Source of the DNA: Actinomycetota bacterium
Lineage (GTDB): Bacteria; Actinomycetota; Acidimicrobiia; Acidimicrobiales; Iamiaceae
NCBI GenBank assembly: GCA_019639075.1
Contig: JAHBSO010000002.1
Location: forward strand, 248,001 to 312,000
DNA length: 64,000 bases
Reading direction: 5' to 3'
In this document: positions 29,473 to 39,000 of the stretch, in pieces
Numbering within the stretch: position 1 is the stretch's first letter
Layout: each line of letters begins with the position of its first letter
Notes under the pieces: generated by a model
Seen by the model: only the letters and a program-made list of their open reading frames with translations
Told to the model about the DNA's origin: nothing
Database searches by the model: none
Position numbers and translations under genes: made by a program

Positions 29473-29990
29473 GCCCGGTCGAGCAGCGCGGTCGCGGGCA
29501 CGTCGGTCGGGCCGCCACGGTGTCGGCCATCGCGGTCGTCCTCGTGTTCGGCGGCCTCTGGCTCGTCACCCTCGTCCTGTCGGACCGCAACAGCCCCGAC
29601 CTGCGCATCGGTGACCAGACGTTCACCGCGGGGCGGACCGACGCGGTCGCCGAGTCGATCGAGAAGCACGGGCCGCTCCTCCTCCCCGACGTGTCGGGCC
29701 GCCAGGACCGCAACCTGATCCTCCAGCACATCGGCGACGATCCGGAGACCGGCTGGTCGGCGTTCCTGGCGAACCCGCCGGACAAGGACCAGAGCTGCAC
29801 GTGGGAGTGGCAGCCCGACGAGGAGCTGTTCCGGGCCAAGTGCGATCCGACCCGGACCGCGCCGGCCGACGGGGCCGGGCTGGAGCAGTTCGACGTGACG
29901 GTCGGCGACACGATCGTCATCGACCTGAACGCGGATGCCCGAGCCTCCTACGAGGCCGGGGAGGACGGAACGACGACGTCGGCGCCCTGA
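29469..29990 (+). CDS. single-pass membrane protein with a Rieske-like but ligand-poor domain
   Basis: A 173-aa protein. A basic N-terminus precedes one membrane helix at about residues 16-38; the rest is extracytoplasmic. The outer domain has ETGWSAFLANPP, SCTWEWQPDEELFRAKC and a final strand VGDTIVIDL. The order and spacing recall small Rieske domains, but the CxH and CxxH ligand motifs read CTW and CDPT, so no 2Fe-2S cluster could bind. This is my inference from pattern, not a firm family match. The paired Cys may form a disulfide. GTG start overlaps the Pro-rich upstream ORF. Confidence 0.55.
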   Translation: MSPVEQRGRGHVGRAATVSAIAVVLVFGGLWLVTLVLSDRNSPDLRIGDQTFTAGRTDAVAESIEKHGPLLLPDVSGRQDRNLILQHIGDDPETGWSAFLANPPDKDQSCTWEWQPDEELFRAKCDPTRTAPADGAGLEQFDVTVGDTIVIDLNADARASYEAGEDGTTTSAP

Positions 29991-30012
29991 CCGCCGGAAC
30001 GGACACCGGAAC

Positions 30013-30018
30013 TAGGGT
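30013..30018 (+). promoter_or_regulatory. -10 box TAGGGT of a leaderless promoter
   Basis: TAGGGT, 9 nt before ATG 30028, with no ribosome binding site between. Confidence 0.5.
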
Positions 30019-30027
30019 CTGCCGACG

Positions 30028-30711
30028 ATGCCGCCGTCGACGGAGTGCCTGTTCTTCATGCACATCATGAAGACCGCGGGCACCTCGTTCAGCATGGCCC
30101 TGGCCCGCCAGTTCGCCGAGGGCGAGGTCGCCCCCGCGGCCGGTCCGGACAAGGCCGACGAGTACTGGACGTTCGACTGGCTGCTCGACATGCCGGTCGA
30201 GCAGCGCGAGGCGTTCAGGGTGGTGCAGGGCCACTTCCCGCTCTTCGTCGGCGAGTTGATCGGGGCCGACCGCACGATCACGATCCTGCGGGATCCGGTC
30301 GATCGGGCGATCTCCCACATCCGCCACATCATCCGACGCGACCAGCAGGACCGGTGGAGCTCGGTCGAGGAGTTCTACGAGGAGGAGCTGCGCCGCAAGC
30401 TGGTCCGCAACTACCAGGTCCGCCAGTTCTCCCGCTCGGTCGACGACGACCCGCTGGACCTCGACGAACGCCACCTCGCCCGGGCCCGCGAACGACTGGA
30501 GCTGGTCGACGTGGTCGGGTTCACCGACCGCTACGACGACTTCGTCCAGGAGTGCAACCGGCGGTTCGGATGGGACCTCGACGCCGCCGAGCGGTTCCAG
30601 GTGGCCCCCGGGTCCGACGACGTCGATCCCGCGTTCCGACGCGTGGTGGAGGAGGACAACCAGCTCGACGTCGCCTTCTACGAGTACGCCCGCGAGGTCC
30701 GGGGAGCGTGA
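30028..30711 (+). CDS. sulfotransferase family protein
   Basis: A 227-aa PAPS-type sulfotransferase candidate, paralogous to the 26417-27211 gene. The phosphosulfate loop is LFFMHIMKTAGTSFSM near residue 8, the 3'-phosphate motif ITILRDPVDRAISHIRHI near residue 89, and the shared RKLVRNYQVRQFSRS near residue 125. It is soluble with no signal peptide. The two copies flank sucCD on opposite strands. It leads a run with an oxidoreductase (1-nt overlap) and BrkB (4-nt overlap), so it is the first gene of a three-gene operon. Confidence 0.75.
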   Translation: MPPSTECLFFMHIMKTAGTSFSMALARQFAEGEVAPAAGPDKADEYWTFDWLLDMPVEQREAFRVVQGHFPLFVGELIGADRTITILRDPVDRAISHIRHIIRRDQQDRWSSVEEFYEEELRRKLVRNYQVRQFSRSVDDDPLDLDERHLARARERLELVDVVGFTDRYDDFVQECNRRFGWDLDAAERFQVAPGSDDVDPAFRRVVEEDNQLDVAFYEYAREVRGA

Positions 30712-31709
30712 TGGTCCGCCGCGTCGTCTGCCAGCAGTGGGCCGAGCCCGAGCTGCTCGAGGTCGTCGAGGAGGAGCGCCGGCCCCTCGGCGCGGACCAG
30801 GTGCGGGTCGCGGTCGAGGCCGCGGGCGTGAACTTCGTCGACGCGCTGTTCGTGGCCGGTACGTACCAGATCAAGGTTCCGCCGCCGTTCACGCCCGGGA
30901 GCGAGCTGGCCGGCACGGTCACCGAGGTTGGCACCGACGTCCACGGGATCGCGGTCGGCGACCGCGTGATCTCGTCGCTCGGCCTCGGGGCGTGGTCCGA
31001 CGAGGTGATCATCCCGGCCGCCGGCAGCACGCCCGTGCCCGAGGGCCTCGGCACCGCGGTCGCCGCGGCCCTCGTCCAGAGCTACTGCACGGCGTGGTTC
31101 ACGCTCACCCGACGCACCCGGGTGGAACCGGGCGAGGTGGTCCTGGTGCTCGGGGCGGCCGGGGGCGTCGGCCTGGCCGCGATCGACGTCGCCCGCGCCC
31201 TCGGAGCGACGGTGATCGCGGCGGCATCGACCCCCGCGAAGCTCGCCGACGCCACCCGGCAGGGCGCCACCGCGACCATCGCCTACACCGACGAGGACCT
31301 GAAGACCCGGGCCCGGGAGCTGGGCGGCGGCGGGGTCGACGTCGTCGTCGACCCGGTCGGCGGCCCCCACACCGAGGCCGCGCTGCGGGCGCTGCGCCAG
31401 GGTGGCCGCCTCGCCGTGATCGGCTTCGCCGCCGGCCCGATCCCGACGCTCCCCGCCAACCAGGTGCTGCTCAACAACCGGACGGTCGTGGGTGTCGACT
31501 GGGGTGCGTGGGCGATGCAGCACCCCGACGAGCAGCGCGCCCTGCTCGACGAGGTGCTGGCCGAGGTCGTCGCCGGCCGGCTCCACCCGCCGGAGCCCCA
31601 GCGACGCCCGCTGGACGAGGCCGGCACCGTGCTCCGCGAGCTGCTCGACCGGAAGGTGCGGGGCAAGGTGGTGCTGGTCCCCGGACCCGCGTCGGACGGG
31701 TCCCGATGA
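30711..31709 (+). CDS. zinc-independent NADPH:quinone oxidoreductase-like (MDR family)
   Basis: A 332-aa medium-chain dehydrogenase/reductase. GVNFVDALFVAGTY near residue 36 and PFTPGSELAGTV near residue 55 replace the zinc-ligand regions of alcohol dehydrogenases. The Rossmann motif is VLGAAGGVGLAAID near residue 144, and a quinone-oxidoreductase-like C-terminal lobe follows. It reduces quinones or activated alkenes with NADPH; the true substrate is open. ATG 30711 shares one base with the preceding TGA (TGATG), with GGGGAG about 6 nt upstream. The end overlaps the next ATG. Confidence 0.85.
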   Translation: MVRRVVCQQWAEPELLEVVEEERRPLGADQVRVAVEAAGVNFVDALFVAGTYQIKVPPPFTPGSELAGTVTEVGTDVHGIAVGDRVISSLGLGAWSDEVIIPAAGSTPVPEGLGTAVAAALVQSYCTAWFTLTRRTRVEPGEVVLVLGAAGGVGLAAIDVARALGATVIAAASTPAKLADATRQGATATIAYTDEDLKTRARELGGGGVDVVVDPVGGPHTEAALRALRQGGRLAVIGFAAGPIPTLPANQVLLNNRTVVGVDWGAWAMQHPDEQRALLDEVLAEVVAGRLHPPEPQRRPLDEAGTVLRELLDRKVRGKVVLVPGPASDGSR

Positions 31710-32740
31710 GCGACGTCGACGACGTCCAGGACGCCGACGATCCCGAGGACCCGCGGCCGGTCCCGCTCCCGCTGCCCGAACCGCTGCCCCTCACCGGTCG
31801 GACCGCCCGCCTCACCGAGGCCGCCCAGGCCCGTTGGAACGACGCCCGAGAACGGTTCGAGCTGGTCGACCTGGCCGGAGCCATCGCCGACCGGGACAAG
31901 GACGCCCACGGTTCGGTGCTCGGCAGCGCCCTCGCGCTCCGGCTCTTCCTGTTCCTCGTCCCGACCACGGTGGTGGTGGCGGCGCTGGCGGGGATCCTGC
32001 GCATGCGGTCCCTCCTCGACGACCGGGTGACCGCCGACTCCACGACCGGCGAGATCGCCCGGGTGGTCACCGAGGTCGACGGCTGGCGGTCGGTGTCGAT
32101 CCTGGTTTCGGGCATCGTGCTCCTCCTGCTGGCCGGCCGCTCGCTCACCCGGGTGCTGGTGTCGTGCGCGGTGCTGGCCTGGCGGATGGACCTGCGCGAG
32201 GCGAAGGTGAAGACGACGACGGTGCTCGCGGCCTCCGGGATCCTGTTCGCCAACCTGTTCGCCGCCGGCATCCTCTCGTACCTCCGCTCGCACACCGGCG
32301 TGCCGTTGGCGATGGCGACGTGGGTCGCGGTCGCCGCGGTGAGCGCCTACATGTGGTTCCTGGTCGGCCTGACCCTGCCCCGACCGGTGTCGGACCCCGG
32401 CCCGCTCCTGCCCGGCGCGGCGATGATGGGGATCGGCTTCGCCGCGCTCCAGGCGGTGATGCACGTGTACCTGCCGGGGAAGGTGGCTCGGACCTCCGAC
32501 ACGTTCGGTTCGCTCGCCGCGACGATCGCGGTGCTCGGCAACCTGTTCATCATCGGCCGCCTCGTGACGCTGAGCCTCGTCGTCGACGCCGTGCTGCACG
32601 AGCGCTACGGCTCGTTGACGCAGCGCATCTTCGCCCTGCCCGTGCTGCGCAGCATCCCGGCCCACTCCCGCCGACTGGCGGCCTACTTCGACATCGCGCC
32701 CGATCGGTCGGGTGGGGCCGGCCCGCCCGACGTAGGTTGA
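31706..32740 (+). CDS. YihY/BrkB family membrane protein
   Basis: A 344-aa protein with a Pro/Asp-rich cytoplasmic N-terminus of about 45 residues and six membrane helices from about residue 75. The GSVLGSALALRLFLFLVPT entry helix and the GAAMMGIGFAALQAVMHVYLP segment fit the YihY/BrkB (formerly ribonuclease BN) family. Function in the family is not settled; transport or envelope roles have been suggested. ATG overlaps the upstream stop (ATGA). The last codons overlap a TAGGTT box serving the next gene. Confidence 0.8.
   Translation: MSDVDDVQDADDPEDPRPVPLPLPEPLPLTGRTARLTEAAQARWNDARERFELVDLAGAIADRDKDAHGSVLGSALALRLFLFLVPTTVVVAALAGILRMRSLLDDRVTADSTTGEIARVVTEVDGWRSVSILVSGIVLLLLAGRSLTRVLVSCAVLAWRMDLREAKVKTTTVLAASGILFANLFAAGILSYLRSHTGVPLAMATWVAVAAVSAYMWFLVGLTLPRPVSDPGPLLPGAAMMGIGFAALQAVMHVYLPGKVARTSDTFGSLAATIAVLGNLFIIGRLVTLSLVVDAVLHERYGSLTQRIFALPVLRSIPAHSRRLAAYFDIAPDRSGGAGPPDVG
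32733..32738 (+). promoter_or_regulatory. -10 box TAGGTT upstream of the SDR gene
   Basis: TAGGTT overlaps the last codon and stop of the BrkB gene, 30 nt before GTG 32769. Confidence 0.4.
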
Positions 32741-32768
32741 TCCACGACCGTCGAACCCAGGAGCGCCC

Positions 32769-33500
32769 GTGGACCTCACCGATCGCGTCGTCATCGTCAC
32801 CGGATCGTCGAGCGGGATCGGCGAGGAGGCGGCCGTCCGACTCGCCGGCATGGGGGCCCGCATCGTCGTCAACTCGGCGTCGTCGGTCGAGGCCGGCGAG
32901 CGGGTCGCCGCATCGCTCCCCGACGCGGTGTACGTGCAGGGCGACGTCGGCGACCCGGCCACCGCGACCGCCCTCGTCGCCGCCGCCGCGGATCGGTGGG
33001 GACGCCTCGACGGCGTGATCAACAACGCGGGCGTGACCATCGACGTCCCGCTCCACGACATCGGTGCGGTCCGCCCCGAGCACTGGGACGAGGTGCTGCG
33101 CACCAACGTCGTCGGCACGTTCCTGGTCAGCCAGGCCGCGCTCCCCCTGCTCCGCGCGTCCGACGACGGTTGGATCCTCAACATCACCTCCATCGCCGGC
33201 ATCCGCCAGACCGGCAGCTCGCTGCCGTACGCCGTGTCCAAGGCCGCGCTCGACCACCTCACCGCGATCCTCGCCAAGTTCGGCGGCGGGGTCCGGGTCA
33301 ACGCGGTCGCCCCCGGCCTGGTCGCCACGCCCTGGACGTCGGAGTGGGGGTCGCAGAAGGAGGCCGTCTCGCAGATGGCGCCGCTCGGGCGCGTGGCCGA
33401 GCCCGCGGACGTGGTCGATGCCTGCGTCGGTCTCATCGGCTCCCGCTACGCCACCGGCCAGACGCTCCTCGTCGACGGCGGCCTCGGCCTGGTCATCTGA
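32769..33500 (+). CDS. short-chain dehydrogenase/reductase
   Basis: A 243-aa classical SDR. The cofactor motif TGSSSGIG is near residue 12, NNAG near residue 85, the catalytic Ser in LNITSIAG near residue 140 and the YxxxK pair in YAVSKAALD near residue 157. The C-terminal ATGQTLLVDGG is standard. The lack of an Arg just after the first Gly motif leaves NAD versus NADP open. Substrate unknown. AGGAG precedes GTG 32769 at 6-7 nt. The next gene starts on its stop codon. Confidence 0.9.
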   Translation: MDLTDRVVIVTGSSSGIGEEAAVRLAGMGARIVVNSASSVEAGERVAASLPDAVYVQGDVGDPATATALVAAAADRWGRLDGVINNAGVTIDVPLHDIGAVRPEHWDEVLRTNVVGTFLVSQAALPLLRASDDGWILNITSIAGIRQTGSSLPYAVSKAALDHLTAILAKFGGGVRVNAVAPGLVATPWTSEWGSQKEAVSQMAPLGRVAEPADVVDACVGLIGSRYATGQTLLVDGGLGLVI

Positions 33501-34402
33501 TGTCTGACGACGCGTTCCTGCTGCCGGGGGTGATGACCGATGTCGGTCCGCTCGCTGACCGCGTCGCCGCGATCCCGGACGATCTGCCGTCGATCGTGGC
33601 CGCGGTGCAGGGGCTCCTGATCCACGAGTTCCTCGGACCGCTCTACGACATCGAGATCGACCAGGGCAGCGACGCGGTGAACCTCCACCGGGCCGCCGAC
33701 ATCCTCGCCCTGGCGGGCGACGCACCGCTCACCGAGCCTCGGGATCCGAGCGACCGGGTGCCGTCGAACTGCCGACAGTTCAGCGTCGTGACCACGGCGA
33801 TCCTCCGGGCGCACGGCATCGCCGCCCGGGCCCGCTGCGGCTTCGGCGCCTACTTCAACCCCGGCTACCTCGAGGACCACTGGGTCGCCGAGGTGCGGTC
33901 ACCGACGACCGGTCGATGGCATCTCGTCGACGCCCAGATCGACGACGTCCAGCGACGGGCGATGGGCATCGACCTCGACACGATGGACGTACCCCGCGAT
34001 CGCTTCGTCGTGGCCGGCGACGCCTGGCTCGGGTTTCGGGCCGGGACCGTGGACCCCGATCGCTGCGGGCTCTCGGTGATCGACGAGCACGGTGACTGGT
34101 GGATCGCCCAGAACCTGCTGCGCGACGTCGCGTCGCTCCTGGGCGTCGAGACCCGGCCGTGGGACGTGTGGGGGGCGATGCGCGAACCGGGCGACCCCAT
34201 CCCGCCGACCGACGTCGACCTGTTCGACCACCTCGCGGCACTCACCGTGGGCGGAGCCATCGGTGGCCACCCGTCCGACGAGGATCTCGCCGCCCTCGCG
34301 GCGTCGGCCACCACCGATCCGCGCGTTCGGGTTCCGGCGGAGGTCTTCAACGCCAGCCGACACCGCATGGAGCACCTCCCGGAGGGTGCGGCACAGGGCT
34401 GA
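33500..34402 (+). CDS. transglutaminase-like cysteine protease-fold protein
   Basis: A 300-aa soluble protein. The triad of the transglutaminase core is visible: Cys in NCRQFSVVTTAILRAHGI near residue 94, His in LEDHWVAEV near residue 125 and Asp in WHLVDAQID near residue 140. Bacterial members act as peptidases or amidases or use the fold for binding. The C-terminal half (WDVWGAM, DLFDHLAAL) is unlike named domains. It overlaps the SDR stop by one base (TGATG), so the two are co-expressed. Confidence 0.75.
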   Translation: MSDDAFLLPGVMTDVGPLADRVAAIPDDLPSIVAAVQGLLIHEFLGPLYDIEIDQGSDAVNLHRAADILALAGDAPLTEPRDPSDRVPSNCRQFSVVTTAILRAHGIAARARCGFGAYFNPGYLEDHWVAEVRSPTTGRWHLVDAQIDDVQRRAMGIDLDTMDVPRDRFVVAGDAWLGFRAGTVDPDRCGLSVIDEHGDWWIAQNLLRDVASLLGVETRPWDVWGAMREPGDPIPPTDVDLFDHLAALTVGGAIGGHPSDEDLAALAASATTDPRVRVPAEVFNASRHRMEHLPEGAAQG

Positions 34403-34437
34403 GCGATCCGGCGACGGCACCGGGAGGGACGGCGGCC

Positions 34438-36057
34438 TCAGATCCGGTCGCAGACCTCGGTCGGCTCCGTCACGCCCGGCGCCTGCACCCGCAGCACCAT
34501 CGGCCGGTAGGCCCGTAGCACGACCTCGCCGGTCGCGGCTCCCTCCCCGAGTGCCGATCGGACGTCGATCGGCCCCGAGACGGGCTCGCCGTCGCTGATC
34601 TCGGTGATGAGGATCTGGTCCACCGGGACGCGGAGCACATCGCCTCGTTCCAGCCGGGCCGGCTGGTACCGCCCGAGATCGGTGCAGTCGTGCCCGGACG
34701 AAGGGCCGAGCGTTCGGAACGACACCCTCAGATCGGCGGTGCCCCGTTCGAGGTCGGTCATCGGGTCCGCGGCGGGGATCTTGCCCGAGCGCTCGGCGTC
34801 GTCGATCCACCCCAGCGTGACCTCGGGCGCGATGGTCTGCAGCGGCTGCAGGTACGAGGGGGCCGCGGGTGGCGGGTCGGCGTTGAGGATCGCCAGGACG
34901 TCGTGGCGACCGCCCAGGGTCAGCCGATCGAGACCGTGCGGTTCGAGGCGGTCGACGTTGACGGGGATCGCCGCGGCGAGCATCGCCACCGCGATCCACA
35001 CGGCGGGCTTCCACAGGCGTCCGAGGGCGGTCAACCCCACGCCGATCGCCGGGAGCACCAGCGCCAGGAAGATGTGGCGGTACCGCGTCGCCGGCTCCAA
35101 GGAGAGCACCGCCCGGCCGACGCTGGTCAACGAGAGGAAGATGCCGGCCCCGACGAGCATGCCGATCACCGGTGCCCATTCCCCACGCCAACGGGTCCGG
35201 CCCTCGCGGACGAGTGCGATCACGAAGCCCACGAGACCGGCGGCGAACAGCAGGTAGCCGAGGACCGTCGTGGCTCCGACCTGGCCCGACGTCGAGCTCA
35301 CGATCCGAGATGCCAACCGCACCGCGTCGCCGTTGAACGACAGCGGCGTCGATCGATCGCCGTAGCGGACGTACCAGAGGGTGAACGCCACCGCGGAGGG
35401 GCCGACGATGAACGTGGCCGGGCGCCACCCCCGCCGCAGCAGGATCGAGACCGCGACCGCGACCATGAGCGAGACCCCGATGCCCGACGACATGAGGGCG
35501 AGGAGCAGCGCGATCGCCGCGGCGATGTCGCGCTCGCGCGCCCGCGCCGACCCCTGGTCGTGGTCGGCGAGCAGGATCGCCGCCACCCCGAAGGTCACCG
35601 ACCCCGTGAAACCCATCTGGAAGGCCCACGTGATGTTCTCGCGGCCGCCGCCGAACACCGCGAACAGCGACGCGGCGGCCGTGGCGATCCAGGGGTGGAC
35701 ACCAGCACGACGCATGAGCATCCGCAGTTCGACCGCAAGGGTCAGGTGGAGCACCACGAGCACCAGCAGGTACGGCCAGTAGTGGTTGAGGCCGACGAAC
35801 TGCCAGATGACCCGGTAGACGACGATCGGCACCGTCGACCAGTGCTCGTTGTGCGGCTGCAGCAGCGACCCGATCGAATCGAGGTCGCGGCCGGCGAGGA
35901 AGTCCCACTCGTCGAGGAAGAACCACTGGTCGCGGGCCTGGTGGAAGATGATCGGCACTGCGGCGACGATCACCGCCACGAAGACCCACATCGCGGCCCG
36001 ATCGCTGACCGAGCGATGGTCCACCGCCGGCTCGGCCGACTCCTCGCGCTCGCTCAT
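34438..36057 (-). CDS. multi-pass membrane protein, GT-C-like, unknown function
   Basis: A 539-aa protein with about 11 hydrophobic segments in residues 20-380 and an extracytoplasmic beta-rich C-terminal domain of about 150 residues with two cysteines. Loop 1 has QWFFLDEWDFL near residue 47, with the adjacent acidic residues often found at the first outer loop of GT-C glycosyltransferases. No named family is recognised. ATG 36057 is preceded by GGGAGGAGG and by a six-codon mini-ORF that stops on it. It is convergent to the transglutaminase-like gene. Confidence 0.65.
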   Translation of the reverse strand: MSEREESAEPAVDHRSVSDRAAMWVFVAVIVAAVPIIFHQARDQWFFLDEWDFLAGRDLDSIGSLLQPHNEHWSTVPIVVYRVIWQFVGLNHYWPYLLVLVVLHLTLAVELRMLMRRAGVHPWIATAAASLFAVFGGGRENITWAFQMGFTGSVTFGVAAILLADHDQGSARARERDIAAAIALLLALMSSGIGVSLMVAVAVSILLRRGWRPATFIVGPSAVAFTLWYVRYGDRSTPLSFNGDAVRLASRIVSSTSGQVGATTVLGYLLFAAGLVGFVIALVREGRTRWRGEWAPVIGMLVGAGIFLSLTSVGRAVLSLEPATRYRHIFLALVLPAIGVGLTALGRLWKPAVWIAVAMLAAAIPVNVDRLEPHGLDRLTLGGRHDVLAILNADPPPAAPSYLQPLQTIAPEVTLGWIDDAERSGKIPAADPMTDLERGTADLRVSFRTLGPSSGHDCTDLGRYQPARLERGDVLRVPVDQILITEISDGEPVSGPIDVRSALGEGAATGEVVLRAYRPMVLRVQAPGVTEPTEVCDRI

Positions 36058-36074
36058 CCGCCTCCTCCCAACAC
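36054..36074 (-). CDS. leaderless mini-ORF MLGGGG ending on the 34438-36057 gene start
   Basis: Six codons from GTG 36074, 8 nt after a TAGGCT box; its TGA overlaps ATG 36057 as ATGA. The codons GGA GGA GGC GGA are the Shine-Dalgarno of the main gene, so coding may be incidental. Confidence 0.3.
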   Translation of the reverse strand: MLGGGG

Positions 36075-36082
36075 GAGGCGTG

Positions 36083-36088
36083 AGCCTA
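36083..36088 (-). promoter_or_regulatory. -10 box TAGGCT upstream of 34438-36057
   Basis: TAGGCT on the minus strand in the 34-nt gap after the pcrA stop, 8 nt before the mini-ORF GTG. Confidence 0.45.
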
Positions 36089-36091
36089 ACG

Positions 36092-39000
36092 TCAGGCTCG
36101 CTTCAGCGGGGCCCAGGCGAGCAGCAGGACCTTCTGGCCGACCGCCGGGAAGTTGACGGTGATCTCGGTCTTGTCGCCCGCGCCCTGGAGGTCGAGGACG
36201 ACACCCTCGCCCCACTTGCCGTGCACGACGTCGTCACCGATGCGGAACCCCGAATCGCCGGCGCCCGACGTGGTGGCCTCGGCGGTGCGGGCCGCCATGG
36301 CGGCCTGCCCGGCCGCGAGGGCCTGCTCGACCATGCGCTCCTTGTTGGCGTCCCGCCGGGCCTGGCGGTCGGCCGAGGAGATGCCGCTGCGACGCGAGGG
36401 TCGTTCCCCCCAGCTCGACGCCGAGGACGTGGTGCCGACCGAGTCGGCCCAGGCGCCGGACCGCGACGCCCGGCGGTTGCCCTCGATCGCCGACACGAGC
36501 CGCTGGGGGATCTCGTCGAGGAACCGGCTGGGCGGGTTGTACTGCGTGGCCCCGAAGATCGTGCGACTCCAGGCGTGGCTGAGGTACAGCCGCTCCCGCG
36601 CCCGGGTGATGCCGACGTAGGCGAGACGGCGCTCCTCCTCGAGCTCGTGGGGCTCGGTGAGCGACCGGAGGTGCGGGAACACGCCGTCCTCCAGGCCGAT
36701 CAGGAAGACGGCGGGGAACTCCAGGCCCTTGGCGGAGTGCAGGGTCATGAGGACGACCTGCGAGTCGTCGTCGGGGATCTGGTCGGCGTCGGCCACCAGG
36801 CTGACCTGCTCCAGGAACTCGTCGACGTCGGCGACCTCACGGGCCGAGCCGATCAGCTCGGCCAGGTTCTCCAGCCGGCCCTCGGCCTCGATCGAGTGCT
36901 CGGCCTGGAGCTCCTCCACGTACCCGGTGCGGTCGAGGAGGTGCTCGAGGAGGGCCGCCGGGCCGTCCTCCACCCGCTCCTTGGCCGAGTCGACGATCTC
37001 CAGGAACTGCTCGATGCCCTTCACGGCCCGCCCGGTGACCCCGGCCTCGGGGGCGCGACGCAGGGCCTCGAGGAACGGGTAGCCGTTGCCGGCGGCCCAG
37101 GCGTCGACCCGGGCGACGGTCGAGTCGCCGATGCCGCGCTTGGGCACGTTGATCACCCGCTTCACCGACACCTCGTCGGCCGGGTTGACCACCGCCCGGA
37201 CGTAGGCCAGCGCGTCCTTCACCTCGCGCCGGTCGTAGAACCGGGTGCCGCCGACGACCTTGTAGGGGATCCCGGCCCGCAGCAGGTGCTCCTCGACCAC
37301 CCGGCTCTGCGCGTTGGTCCGGTAGAAGATCGCGACGTCGCCCCAGCGGTGCTGGCCCGAGTCGTGGAGCTTGGCGATCTCGTGGGCGACCCACTGGCCC
37401 TCGTCGGCCTCGTCGTCGGCGTGGTACCGGATGATGGCGTGGCCCTCGCCCTCGTCGGTCCACAGCTCCTTGGGCTTGCGACCGAGGTTGTTGGCGATGA
37501 CCGAGTTGGCGGCGTCGAGGATGGTCTGCGTCGACCGGTAGTTCTGCTCCAGCACCACCACCGTGGCGTCCGGGAACGCCTCCTCGAACTCCAGGATGTT
37601 GCGGATGTCGGCACCGCGAAATCGGTAGATCGAGTTCCGGCTGACGATCCCCCCGGCGACGAACGTGTGGACGGGGTCGACCTCGAGGTCGTACACCGGG
37701 CCGTCGTGCTCGCTGATCTCCACCGCGTCGACTCGTCGTGCCACCAGGCGGCCGTCAGCGTCGGGGGTCACCACCTCCATGCCCGGACGGAGGTGGCTGA
37801 GCGGCATGAGGTCGAACATCTGGCCGCCGAGGTTGGCCCGTCGCCGTAGGTCCAACCCCGCGACATGCGCGACCTCTTTCGCGATCTCGAGGGCTTCCTC
37901 GTAGTGCTTACGGCACAGCTCCAGCCGGCACGTGCCGGGCCTCGACCCCTTCACGACCGGGAGTCGCGCCTCCCTGAGAGCGTCGTAGAGGTGCGGCTGG
38001 TTCGACGACAGCTGGACGCGGTGGTAGCCGACCGTGTTCCTCGCATCCGAGAACATCGTGAGGTTCAGCGTGTTCCGACGCCGCCCGTTGTTCGGCACCA
38101 GGTGGGGGAATCCGACATGGAGGTCGAGGTCCTCCAGGAGGTCCTTCGCCCGGCCCTGGGTGTCGATGGATGCGAACAGCCGGTCGATCTCGGGCTGCCC
38201 CATGGACAGGCGTCTTCCGGCGTCGTGGAAGCAGGACGTCGGCAGGCCGTACTGGGCCGCGAACCATGCCTCCCAGTAGGAGGCGTCGGCGGCGCGGTCG
38301 TAGATCCCAAGGATCCAGAGCCGATCTCCACGCTCCTGGTTCAACCGGACGCGCGGACCGAGATCGCGTGCGCCCGCCTTGTTCACTCGGACGCTCTTGG
38401 TCTGACCGATCCGGAAGCCCAGATCCTCCCGCTCCATCAGGTAGACGAGGTGGTGGTCATCGTCGAGGGTGATCCGCACGGGAACGATGTGGTGCGGGGT
38501 CCCCACCATGGTGCGGTCGCCCGCCGAGATCCGATACACCCGACCGCGGTACGAGCCGGCGTCGACGGCCGTCACCGTCGCCGGTACGAGCGCATCGCCA
38601 CCGCACGCACCGAGGACCTGATCCCCGACCTCGATCTCCTCGATCGAACGCGGCCCCGACGGGGTGGCGACCGGCGTCCCCGGCAGCAGGCACTGATCCG
38701 AATCGCCCACGACGCAGACGTTGTGGTGGCCACCGGCGAGCTGGAGGACCATCTCGTTCTGGACCTTGTTGGTGTCCTGGTACTCGTCGACCAGCACGTG
38801 GGTGAAGCGGCGGCGGTAGTGCTCGAGGACCTCGGGCTGGGTGCGGAACAGCTCGACGGTGTTGCGGAGCAGGTCGTCGAAGTCCATCGCCCCGGCCTTG
38901 AGGAGGCGGGCCTGGTACTCGACGTACACGTCGGCGATCTTGCGCTCGAAGATGGTCTCGGCCCGGGCGAGGTACGCCTCGGGACCGACGTCGTCGTTCT

